Part shown: in pieces, positions 1-5,829 of the stretch
How the letters are laid out: each line of letters begins with the position of its first letter
How positions within the stretch are numbered: the first letter of the stretch is position 1
Assembly (NCBI GenBank): GCA_038117265.1
Contig: JAYOFO010000114.1
Span: 1 to 5,977 of the forward strand
Source of the DNA: JAYPUG01 sp038117265
Lineage (GTDB): Bacteria; Pseudomonadota; Alphaproteobacteria; UBA6615
Direction: 5' to 3'
DNA length: 5,977 nucleotides
The notes under the pieces: model-generated
What the model was told of the DNA's origin: nothing
The model's database searches: none
The model's input: the letters and a program-made list of their open reading frames with translations, nothing else
Position numbers and translations under genes: made by a program

Positions 1-894
1 GGCTCGAAGCAGAAATGGCTCGAGTGTCACAATCTCGAGCACTGGACCCATTTCTACACGCCCTACGGCCGCGACCTGCAGAAGCAGTTCTTCGGATACT
101 TCCTGAAGGGCGAGAAGAACGGCTGGGACCGGAAGCCCAACGTGATGCTCAACGTGCGCCGGCCCGGCGAGCACGTCACGCCGCGCGGCGAAAACGAATG
201 GCCGCTCAAGCGCACGAAATGGACGAAGTTCCATCTCGATCCCGCCGGCATGACGCTCGGCAAGGCGAAGCCGAAGACGAACGGGAAGATCTCCTACAAG
301 GGCATGGGAAGCGACGGCGTCACGTTCATGATGCCGCCGATGGACGCCGACACCGAGCTGTGCGGGCCGATCGCGGCCAAGCTGTTCGTCTCGTCGGACA
401 CGGTCGATGCCGACATGTTCCTAGTGCTGCGGATGTTCACCCCGGATTTGACGGAGGTGACCTTCAAGGGCACGGTCGATCCGCATACGCCGATCGCCCA
501 GGGCTGGTTGCGCGCGTCGCACCGCAAGCTCGACCGCAAACAGTCGAAGCCCTACTGGCCGTGGCACACCCATGACGAGGTGCAGCCGCTCAAACCCGGT
601 GCGGTCTATGAGCTCGACATCGACCTGCATCCGACCGGCGTCGTCGTGCCCGCGGGCTATCGCCTGGCGCTGACGGTGCGGGGCAAGGACTATGTCTGGC
701 CCGGCGCGAAGACCCAGGACGACCAGTTCACCCTGTCCAACTTCGCCAAGCCGCTGACCGGCTGCGGGCCGTTCCTGCACGACGATCCGCGCGATCGGCC
801 GAAGAAAGTCTTCGACAACAACGTGACCCTGCACACCGGGCCGGCACGCGCGGCCTATCTGATGCTGCCGGTCATTCCGCCGAAGTCGAAGTAG
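1..894 (+). CDS. CocE/NonD family hydrolase (X-Pro dipeptidyl-peptidase C-terminal domain), 5' truncated by window edge
   Basis: This is the last 297 codons of a gene that starts outside the window; the frame is open from base 1 to TAG at 892-894. The visible part holds the end of the alpha/beta-hydrolase domain, then the C-terminal jelly-roll domain of CocE / X-Pro dipeptidyl-peptidase enzymes. The hydrolase part has KWLECHNLEHW near residues 5-15, a likely site of the catalytic His, followed by FFGYFLKG and NGW. The jelly roll has GPIAAKLFVSSDT from residue 122 and GWLRASHR at 168-175, then a PYWPWHTH segment. Family members cleave esters, amides or acyl peptides with a Ser-Asp-His triad; the Ser and Asp would lie upstream and cannot be checked. 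Full-length relatives are usually about 550-680 residues, so roughly half is missing. GTG at 142 is an internal codon, not the start, because conserved sequence continues upstream. The substrate cannot be told. A 110-nt gap separates it from the next gene, so cotranscription is uncertain. Confidence 0.9.
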   Translation, partial: GSKQKWLECHNLEHWTHFYTPYGRDLQKQFFGYFLKGEKNGWDRKPNVMLNVRRPGEHVTPRGENEWPLKRTKWTKFHLDPAGMTLGKAKPKTNGKISYKGMGSDGVTFMMPPMDADTELCGPIAAKLFVSSDTVDADMFLVLRMFTPDLTEVTFKGTVDPHTPIAQGWLRASHRKLDRKQSKPYWPWHTHDEVQPLKPGAVYELDIDLHPTGVVVPAGYRLALTVRGKDYVWPGAKTQDDQFTLSNFAKPLTGCGPFLHDDPRDRPKKVFDNNVTLHTGPARAAYLMLPVIPPKSK

Positions 895-1004
895 GCTTCG
901 GGACGCGGAGACGCGCACCGGGGCAATGCCTTACACTGCTGGCCGCGTCGGGCCGTGCGGCGATTGCAACAGCGAACACACCGGGCGAGCCGGGGAGGAC
1001 GAAC
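895..1004. other. intergenic gap between hydrolase and RidA-family gene
   Basis: This 110-bp stretch is the largest gap on the plus-strand side and the most likely place for a promoter of the three-gene run that follows. The best -10-like hexamer is TACACT at 932-937, but no reasonable -35 lies 16-18 bp upstream, so I do not call a promoter. A GCCGC/GCGGC inverted repeat (942-946 and 957-961) has a 10-nt loop and no T tract, so it is not a convincing terminator. The clear site is a Shine-Dalgarno GGGGAGG at 992-998, six bases before the ATG at 1005. Confidence 0.5.
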
Positions 1005-1400
1005 ATGAACAAGACCATCGTTGCCGAGGGCGTGGACCTGCCGAACCGTGCCGCACTGACGGGCGGCGTGGCGACCGACGACTGGGTGATCCTGAGCGGC
1101 CAGCTCGCCCACGACGCATCCGTCGACGGTATTCCCGACGGCATGGACGTGGCCGAACAGACCCGTGCGGTGATGGAGAACATCGGTGCGCTGCTGCGCG
1201 CCGAGGGCTGCGACTTCGGCGACATCGTGCGGGTGACGATCTATCTCACCGACCTGGCCGACCTGCCGGCCATGAACGCGGTCTATTCGAGCTATGTGAA
1301 GGAGCCCTACCCGGCGCGCACCACCCTGGGCGTGACGTTCCTGGCCATGCCGGGCGCGCGGGTCGAGATCGAGGCGATGGCGCTGCGCCGTTCCGCCTGA
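1005..1400 (+). CDS. RidA family protein (YjgF/YER057c/UK114), likely enamine/imine deaminase
   Basis: This 131-residue protein has the usual length and fold signature of the RidA family, small homotrimeric cytosolic proteins. The best-known members hydrolyse reactive enamine/imine intermediates such as 2-aminoacrylate to the 2-oxoacid and ammonia. Visible landmarks are VILSGQ (28-33), DIVRVTIYLTDL (73-84), MNAVY with Asn91 (90-94), PART with Arg105 (103-106), and VEIEAMA (120-126). Arg105 is the substrate-carboxylate residue of active RidA, so deaminase activity is plausible. The N-terminal GPYxQ motif is missing: E. coli Tyr17 and Gln19 correspond by hand alignment to Leu18 and Gly20, and Cys107 to Thr107. 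It is therefore a divergent member whose substrate may differ. The ATG is well supported by GGGGAGG six bases upstream. The dehydrogenase gene starts 17 nt after its TGA stop, which suggests co-expression. Confidence 0.9.
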   Translation: MNKTIVAEGVDLPNRAALTGGVATDDWVILSGQLAHDASVDGIPDGMDVAEQTRAVMENIGALLRAEGCDFGDIVRVTIYLTDLADLPAMNAVYSSYVKEPYPARTTLGVTFLAMPGARVEIEAMALRRSA

Positions 1401-1417
1401 CCCCGGAGACACCGACT

Positions 1418-2476
1418 ATGTCCAAGACCTATTCCATCTGCGTGCTGCCGGGCGACGGCATCGGGCAGGAGGTGACCGATTGTGCGCGCCGCGTGCTCGA
1501 CGCGTTGGCGGGGCGGGGCGGCCCGTCCTTTGCCTATGACGTGCGCGAGGCCGGTCATGGCCTGTTCCTGAAGGCAGGCCACGCCATGCCGGACTCGGTC
1601 ATGGCAGCCGCCAAAGCGGCCGATGCGGTGCTGTTGGGCGCGATGGATGTGGCGCAGATCCCGCCCGGCGGCGGCGACCCGCTGGGCGATATGCGCATCG
1701 GGCTGGAGGTCTCGGCCAGCGTACGTCCCTCGCGCGCCATCCCCGGCGTCGACTCGCCGTCCGACGTCATCGACTGCCTCGTCGTGCGCGAGGTGACCGA
1801 GGGTCTGTATTCGCGCGAGGAGTACTGGGTCGGCGACGATGCGGCCTGCGCGGTGCGCATCATCACCCGCAAGGCCTCGATGAAGGCCGCCTGCATGGCC
1901 TTCACACAGGCCGCGGCGCGCAAGCGCGCCCGCGAGGAGGCCGGAGAGGGGTCGGCCAAGACCGCGCGGGTGACGGCGGTCCACAAGATCGGCGTGCTCA
2001 AGATAACCGACGGGCTGTTCCTGGAATGCGCGCGCACGGTGGCGGCCGAGCATCCCGACATCGAGCTCGAGACCATGAACATCGATGCCTGCGCCATGGA
2101 GATGATCCGCGATCCCGCCCATTTCGACGTGATCCTGGCGACCAACGTGTTCGGCGACATCCTGTCCGACATCGGTGCCGGCCTGTCGTGCGGCCTGGGG
2201 CTCGCCTCCTCGGCCTGCATCGGCGACCGCTGGGCCTATTTCGAGCCGGTGCACGGCACCGCGCCCGACATCGCCGGCAAGGGCATCGCCAACCCGTGCG
2301 CGACGATCCTGTCGGCCGTGCAGATGCTGACCCACCTGGGCGAGGACGACTGGGCCAACCGGGTCGAGGCCGCGGTGCTGGCCGTGCTGGCCGACGGCAA
2401 GGTGCGCACCGGCGATTTAGGCGGGACGGCGACCAGCGCCGAGATGACCGACGCGATCGTGGCCGCGCTGGGCTAG
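1418..2476 (+). CDS. isocitrate/isopropylmalate dehydrogenase family protein, NAD-type, substrate unknown
   Basis: This 352-residue protein belongs to the beta-decarboxylating dehydrogenases, which oxidise a 2-hydroxyacid and usually remove its beta carboxylate with NAD(P)+ and Mg2+ or Mn2+. Motifs in order: LPGDGIG (10-16); Arg93 and Arg103 around the substrate loop; VVREVTEGLYS (122-132) with Arg124 and Tyr131; VHK with Lys190; Asp223; NVFGDILSD with Asp247 and Asp251 (243-251); EPVHGTAPDIAGKGIANP (276-293). Asp284-Ile285 replace the Lys344-Tyr345 pair of NADP-dependent E. coli isocitrate dehydrogenase (IDH), which predicts NAD+ use. TEGLYS resembles NAD-IDH, but the Ser113/Asn115 region of IDH is absent and the segment before Arg93 (GGGDPLGDM) is two residues shorter. 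The IDH Asn232 position is Gly192. A charged linker (about 165-184) is longer than usual. GGAGA at 1405-1409, eight bases before ATG, supports the start. Rare codons ATA (Ile196) and TTA (Leu334) occur. It could act on tartrate, an alkylmalate or another hydroxyacid; no symbol is justified. Confidence 0.9.
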   Translation: MSKTYSICVLPGDGIGQEVTDCARRVLDALAGRGGPSFAYDVREAGHGLFLKAGHAMPDSVMAAAKAADAVLLGAMDVAQIPPGGGDPLGDMRIGLEVSASVRPSRAIPGVDSPSDVIDCLVVREVTEGLYSREEYWVGDDAACAVRIITRKASMKAACMAFTQAAARKRAREEAGEGSAKTARVTAVHKIGVLKITDGLFLECARTVAAEHPDIELETMNIDACAMEMIRDPAHFDVILATNVFGDILSDIGAGLSCGLGLASSACIGDRWAYFEPVHGTAPDIAGKGIANPCATILSAVQMLTHLGEDDWANRVEAAVLAVLADGKVRTGDLGGTATSAEMTDAIVAALG

Positions 2477-2504
2477 GGCGGGGCTGCAGGGCGGCACGAA
2501 CCAC

Positions 2505-3395
2505 ATGACTGGGACGGACGTGTCGCGCGCGCCCGGCGCGCGCGGGAACCTGCGGGCGATCGCCGTGATGTGCCTGGCGTCGCTGTGCTTCATCGCCATG
2601 CACAGCTTCATCAAGTCGGTGCGGGGCGAAGTGCCGGTGGCCATCATCCTGTGGTCGCAATACGCGTTTCAGGCGGTGCTGCTGACGGCCCTGTTCGCCC
2701 GGCGCCTGCCGCTGATGGTCACCGGCCAGATGCTCGGCCTGCAGGTGCTGCGCGCGCTGGCGCTGCTGGCCGCCATCACCAGCATGTTCATCGCGGTGGG
2801 GCTGATGCAGCTGGCCGATGCCATCGCCATCGCCTTCGTCGCCCCGCTGCTGATCACCGGCCTGTCGGTCGTCTTCCTGGGAGAGCGGGTGGGGCTGGCC
2901 CACTGGATGGCCATCCTCGTCGGCTTTGCCGGCATGCTGGTGATCATCCGGCCCGGCGCGGGCGTGTTCGATCCGGCTGCGCTGGTGCCCCTGGCGGGCG
3001 CCGTGTTCGTGGCGTGCTACCAGACCCTCACCCGGCCGCTTGCGCGGGCGATCGAGCCGACGCGCATGCTCTACATGGCCACCCTGACTGGGCTCGCCGT
3101 GTCGTCGCTGGCGCTGCCCTTCTTCTGGCAGATGCCCGATGCGGACCAGCTTGCCGCGCTGCTTGCGGCGGCGTGCCTGGGCGGGGCGGCGCACTTCCTG
3201 CTGATCAAGGCCTATCAGGGCGCGCCGGCCTCGGTCGTCGCGCCGTTTGCCTATTCCGAGTTGATCTGGGCCTCGGCCCTGGGCTTTGCCGTGTTCGGGG
3301 ACGTGCCCGAGGCGACGACGATCCTGGGCGGCGCGGTGCTGGCCGCGAGCGGGCTCTACCTGCTGCGCCGCCAGAGCCGCCGCAACGCCGACTAG
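2505..3395 (+). CDS. DMT family (EamA domain) ten-helix inner-membrane transporter
   Basis: This 296-residue protein has the length and two-fold repeat of the drug/metabolite transporter superfamily, with two EamA domains of five helices. Hydrophobic segments lie at about 17-37, 46-65, 78-99, 104-125, 133-149, 158-176, 187-206, 216-234, 242-263 and 271-287. The EamA signature occurs in both halves, as FLGERVG after helix 4 (124-130) and as AVFGDVPE after helix 9 (262-269). The protein ends with a basic tail after LYLLRR. Members export amino acids, nucleosides and other small metabolites across the inner membrane; the substrate cannot be read from sequence. It starts 28 nt after the dehydrogenase stop. 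Its Shine-Dalgarno is weak (AGGG at 2488-2491, 13 bases from ATG), so translation may depend on the upstream gene. A strong GC hairpin covers codons 7-14. Its stop overlaps that of the convergent acyl-CoA dehydrogenase gene. ATG at 2568 (Met22) is unlikely because it would cut into helix 1. Confidence 0.92.
   Translation: MTGTDVSRAPGARGNLRAIAVMCLASLCFIAMHSFIKSVRGEVPVAIILWSQYAFQAVLLTALFARRLPLMVTGQMLGLQVLRALALLAAITSMFIAVGLMQLADAIAIAFVAPLLITGLSVVFLGERVGLAHWMAILVGFAGMLVIIRPGAGVFDPAALVPLAGAVFVACYQTLTRPLARAIEPTRMLYMATLTGLAVSSLALPFFWQMPDADQLAALLAAACLGGAAHFLLIKAYQGAPASVVAPFAYSELIWASALGFAVFGDVPEATTILGGAVLAASGLYLLRRQSRRNAD
2524..2544. repeat. perfect 10-bp GC inverted repeat in the start of the transporter gene
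   Basis: Arms 2524-2533 and 2535-2544 are perfect reverse complements around one central C. As RNA this gives about nine G-C pairs with a three-base loop, 19 to 39 bases after the A of the transporter start codon. It encodes SRAPGARG in the cytosolic N-terminus. There is no T tract, so it does not look like an intrinsic terminator. It may slow initiation or may simply reflect Arg/Ala/Gly/Pro codons in GC-rich DNA. Confidence 0.75.
3392..3395. other. overlapping convergent stop codons in a CTAG palindrome
   Basis: The transporter ends with TAG at 3393-3395 on the plus strand and acad2 ends with TAG read from 3394 to 3392 on the minus strand. Both stops use the same self-complementary CTAG. 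There is no intergenic space, so any terminator for either operon must lie inside the opposing gene, or the transcripts overlap. I see no hairpin with a T tract on either side. Confidence 0.9.
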
Positions 3396-4582
3396 GCCGC
3401 CCGCAGCACCCGTCGCGCGACCTTCATCCGCTGCACCGTGTCGCCGGCCAGGTGGCTCCAGATGAAGGCGTCGCGCGACAGCTTCTCCGCCGCATGGGTC
3501 ATCGACGATGCGGCCGCGTCATGGATGTCCATGTTCAGGTCGGTCACCTCCTGCGAGGTGTCGGTCGCCAGGTTCATGACCAGGCCCGGGTTGGTCGAGT
3601 GGGTGCCCATGTCGTGCTCCCAGGCCGACCGCATGACGTAGGAGCGCAGCGCCTCGGTGAGCATGTTCATGCGCCCGATCTTAAGCTGCACGAGCTGCTG
3701 GTTCTCGAGCGGCTCGCCGCGCACGCTGCGCGACTTCGCGGCCACCTTGGCCTGCGCGCACGCCGCATCGCAGATGCCGAGCGCGTTCGCCGCCAGCTCC
3801 AGGTCGCCGAACATGTCGCCCGAGCGGTCGCCGTCGCCCTTCTTGAGCGCGCCGTTGGTATCGCCGATCTGGTTGGCGACGGGCACGCGCGCATCCTCGA
3901 AGATCATCTCGCCGTTCTGGTAAAACCGCCAGCCGCTCTTGTTGTAGACCTTGCCGACCCGGAAGCCCGGCGTGTCGTTGGGCACCAGCAGGATCGTCGT
4001 GCCGTCCGTGAACGGCACCGAGAAATCGGTGCGCACGTACAGGAAGAACAGCTTGGCGATGTTGCCATGGGCGATGAACTGCTTCTCGCCGTTCAGCACC
4101 CAGTGGTCGCCGTCCAGCTCGGCGCGCAGGCGCACGCCGGCGCTGGGGGCATCCTTGGGCGGCAGGCGGTTGTCCGAACCGCCATTCGCTTCGGTCTGGC
4201 CGAAGCCGAGCACGAAGCGGTGGTCGGCCAGGAAGGGCGCGAGGAAGCGCTTCTTCTGCTCCTCGGTACAGGCCCGCGCGATCAGGTGGCTCCACTTCCA
4301 GCACTGGCTGAAGGTCTTCGAGGTGGCGCTGTCGGCCTTGGCCAGCTCGGTCATGACGACCGCCTGTGTGACGTAGTCGATCTCGTGGCCGCCATATTCC
4401 CTGGGCACCACGGCGGTGCGGAAGCCCAGCTTCGAGCCCATCTCGATGAGCTCCCAGTCGATCGTGTCGGCCGGCTCTTCGATGGCGTCGCGCGCCAGCG
4501 AGCGCGGGCGGATCTCTTCTTCGGCGAACTTGCGCGCCTTCATCTGCCAGGCGGTCTGTTCCTCGTTGAGCGAAAAATCCAT
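3392..4582 (-). CDS. acyl-CoA dehydrogenase family protein, likely flavin-holding subunit of a two-gene pair (acad2)
   Basis: This 396-residue protein has the usual acyl-CoA dehydrogenase (ACAD) length and order: N-terminal helices (MDFSLNEEQ, PREYGG at 60-65), beta domain, C-terminal helices. ACADs introduce a 2,3 double bond into acyl-CoA and pass electrons from FAD to ETF. Flavin motifs in the beta domain are largely kept: GFGQTEANGGSDN (126-138) and WVLNGEKQFIAHG (161-173, Phe169 in place of MCAD Trp166). The C-terminal glycine motif (usually QxFGGxG) that contacts the partner subunit's FAD reads as IHDAAA (353-358). The usual catalytic Glu of MCAD (376) aligns with Ala379 in SHLAGDT, and the alternative site (isovaleryl-CoA dehydrogenase Glu254) with Gly259. 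Nearby acids are Asp256, Asp260, Glu262 and Asp381. AGGGG (complement of 4590-4594), seven bases upstream, supports the ATG. It follows acad1 by 23 nt, so the two are very likely cotranscribed and may form one complex. Substrate unknown. Confidence 0.9.
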   Translation of the reverse strand: MDFSLNEEQTAWQMKARKFAEEEIRPRSLARDAIEEPADTIDWELIEMGSKLGFRTAVVPREYGGHEIDYVTQAVVMTELAKADSATSKTFSQCWKWSHLIARACTEEQKKRFLAPFLADHRFVLGFGQTEANGGSDNRLPPKDAPSAGVRLRAELDGDHWVLNGEKQFIAHGNIAKLFFLYVRTDFSVPFTDGTTILLVPNDTPGFRVGKVYNKSGWRFYQNGEMIFEDARVPVANQIGDTNGALKKGDGDRSGDMFGDLELAANALGICDAACAQAKVAAKSRSVRGEPLENQQLVQLKIGRMNMLTEALRSYVMRSAWEHDMGTHSTNPGLVMNLATDTSQEVTDLNMDIHDAAASSMTHAAEKLSRDAFIWSHLAGDTVQRMKVARRVLRAA

Positions 4583-4605
4583 GTCGTTTCCCCTGTCCCC
4601 GCGGC

Positions 4606-5829
4606 CTATGCCCGGCCGGATTCGTAGCCGGCGAGCGCCTCGGCGAGGCGCAGCCGCGCATCGTCGGCGCCCGCGCCCGAATGGCGGAACATCCGCGTGT
4701 CGTGAATGTATTTCTGCATCGGCATGTCGCGCATGACGCCCATGGCGCCGAAGCATTCGGCGGAGTCGCGCGCGGCGCGATAGAGCATGTCGGCGGCCGC
4801 CACCTGGCTGATCAGGGCGTGCGGCACGTCGGACAGGCTGCCGTCGGCGCGACCGCCGGGATTGTCGGCGTCCCAGGCCGCCCGCCAGATCGCGCCGCGC
4901 ACCAGCTCGAGCGCGCCCGCGACGTTGGCAAGCTTCTCGCCGATCGCTTGGTGCTCGATGATCGGCCGCCCGCCATCGCCGGCCGTGCGCAGCTTGGCGT
5001 AGTCGAGCGCCGCCGCGAAGGCCGCACGGGCCACGCCCAGGTTGATCGCCTGGCCCTCGGGCGTGTCGGCCAGCGCCGAGCCGCCCGAAAGCGTGGCGAT
5101 GTCGAGATTGCCGCCGGCCAGCAGGTTGGCCGCGGGCACCCGGCAGCCCGCGAAGGTCACGTCGCCCATCGCCCCGTGATACCAGCCGCGCTCGCGTGGC
5201 GTTTCGGCCACTGTCAGGCCGGGCGTGTCGGCAGGGACCAGCAGCGCGACGGGGCCGGCGTCGCCGGCTGCCGTGACGACGAAGAGGTTCGCCACAGGGG
5301 CGTTGGAAATGCGTGCCTTGGCGCCGTCGATCACCCATTCGTCGCCGTCCGCCACCGCGCGCGTCGACGGGGCGGGCGTCGCGCGCGGCCGGTGGTATGC
5401 GGCGCCGAGCACGCCGTTGTCGGCGTGGGGTTCCTGCGCGGCGAGCGCAAGGTGGAAGGCGCCGTCGGAGACAAAGTCGCCGGAGAAGCGCGCGCGCTGG
5501 TCGTCGTCCATCAGGCCGTTGAACAGCCGGGCACCCAGCACCGCGGTCTCCATCAGAACCGTCGCCACGTCGCTGTCGCCGGCGGCCAGCTCTTCGGCGA
5601 CCAGGCAGCGGGTCAGCGTGTCGGCGCCGGCGCCGCCGTCGGCCTCGGGCAGGGCCAGGGTGCGCAGGCCGAGTTCGCTTGCCGCCGCGATCAGGTCTAG
5701 CGGCAACGGCGGATCGAAGGGCTCGAGCCGGGCGGGCTTGACGGCTTCGGGCGTGACCTCGCCCGCGACGAATTCGCGGACCGCGTCGCGGATCGCGAGC
5801 TGTTCCTCGCTCAGATGCAGGTTGTACAT
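4606..5829 (-). CDS. acyl-CoA dehydrogenase family protein, divergent partner subunit (acad1)
   Basis: This 407-residue protein starts with a typical ACAD opening (MYNLHLSEEQLAIRDAVREF) and keeps the fold: PEADGGAG (61-68), DEWVIDGAK (163-171), IEHQAIGEKLANV (291-303) and ECFGAMG (358-364). The last is the C-terminal FAD-contact motif with Gln to Glu and one Gly to Ala. Beta-domain flavin motifs are eroded: the usual TEPxAGSD is QEPHADNG (132-139), and the Trp that stacks on the flavin (MCAD Trp166) is Arg173. The catalytic Glu376 position is Gly385 in RHSGAG; the alternative Glu254 site of isovaleryl-CoA dehydrogenase falls on Asp255. It may be the non-catalytic partner of acad2. The ATG is chosen from family similarity, since an upstream TTG at 5967 would add 46 non-family residues across a promoter-like site. 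No clear Shine-Dalgarno precedes this ATG, so initiation may be weak or leader-dependent. It is the first gene of the minus-strand operon. Confidence 0.88.
   Translation of the reverse strand: MYNLHLSEEQLAIRDAVREFVAGEVTPEAVKPARLEPFDPPLPLDLIAAASELGLRTLALPEADGGAGADTLTRCLVAEELAAGDSDVATVLMETAVLGARLFNGLMDDDQRARFSGDFVSDGAFHLALAAQEPHADNGVLGAAYHRPRATPAPSTRAVADGDEWVIDGAKARISNAPVANLFVVTAAGDAGPVALLVPADTPGLTVAETPRERGWYHGAMGDVTFAGCRVPAANLLAGGNLDIATLSGGSALADTPEGQAINLGVARAAFAAALDYAKLRTAGDGGRPIIEHQAIGEKLANVAGALELVRGAIWRAAWDADNPGGRADGSLSDVPHALISQVAAADMLYRAARDSAECFGAMGVMRDMPMQKYIHDTRMFRHSGAGADDARLRLAEALAGYESGRA

Noticed and set aside
942..961. Possible terminator hairpin after the hydrolase gene
   Set aside because: Five-base stem, ten-base loop and no T tract.
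926..1417. 5' extension of the dehydrogenase frame back to 926
   Set aside because: The extension reads through the RidA gene in another frame. The real start at 1418 has a Shine-Dalgarno and a family-typical N-terminus with GDGIG at residue 12.
1418..2476. Naming the dehydrogenase leuB, icd or a tartrate dehydrogenase
   Set aside because: Catalytic residues are shared by the whole family, while the selectivity loop matches none of these clearly.
1307..3194. Long minus-strand open frames opposite the dehydrogenase and transporter genes
   Set aside because: Compositionally biased translations without family motifs. The plus strand carries unmistakable family signatures over the same bases.
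2570..4627. 685-codon open frame on the plus strand
   Set aside because: It is an out-of-frame reading of the transporter and then antisense to acad2. The protein is rich in Arg, Ala, Gly and His with no recognisable motif, as expected for shadow frames in GC-rich DNA.
4583..5338. Fusion of acad2 with an upstream open frame
   Set aside because: The frame is open upstream of 4582 only as a shadow of acad1. The ATG at 4582 has a good Shine-Dalgarno and begins the family's normal N-terminus.
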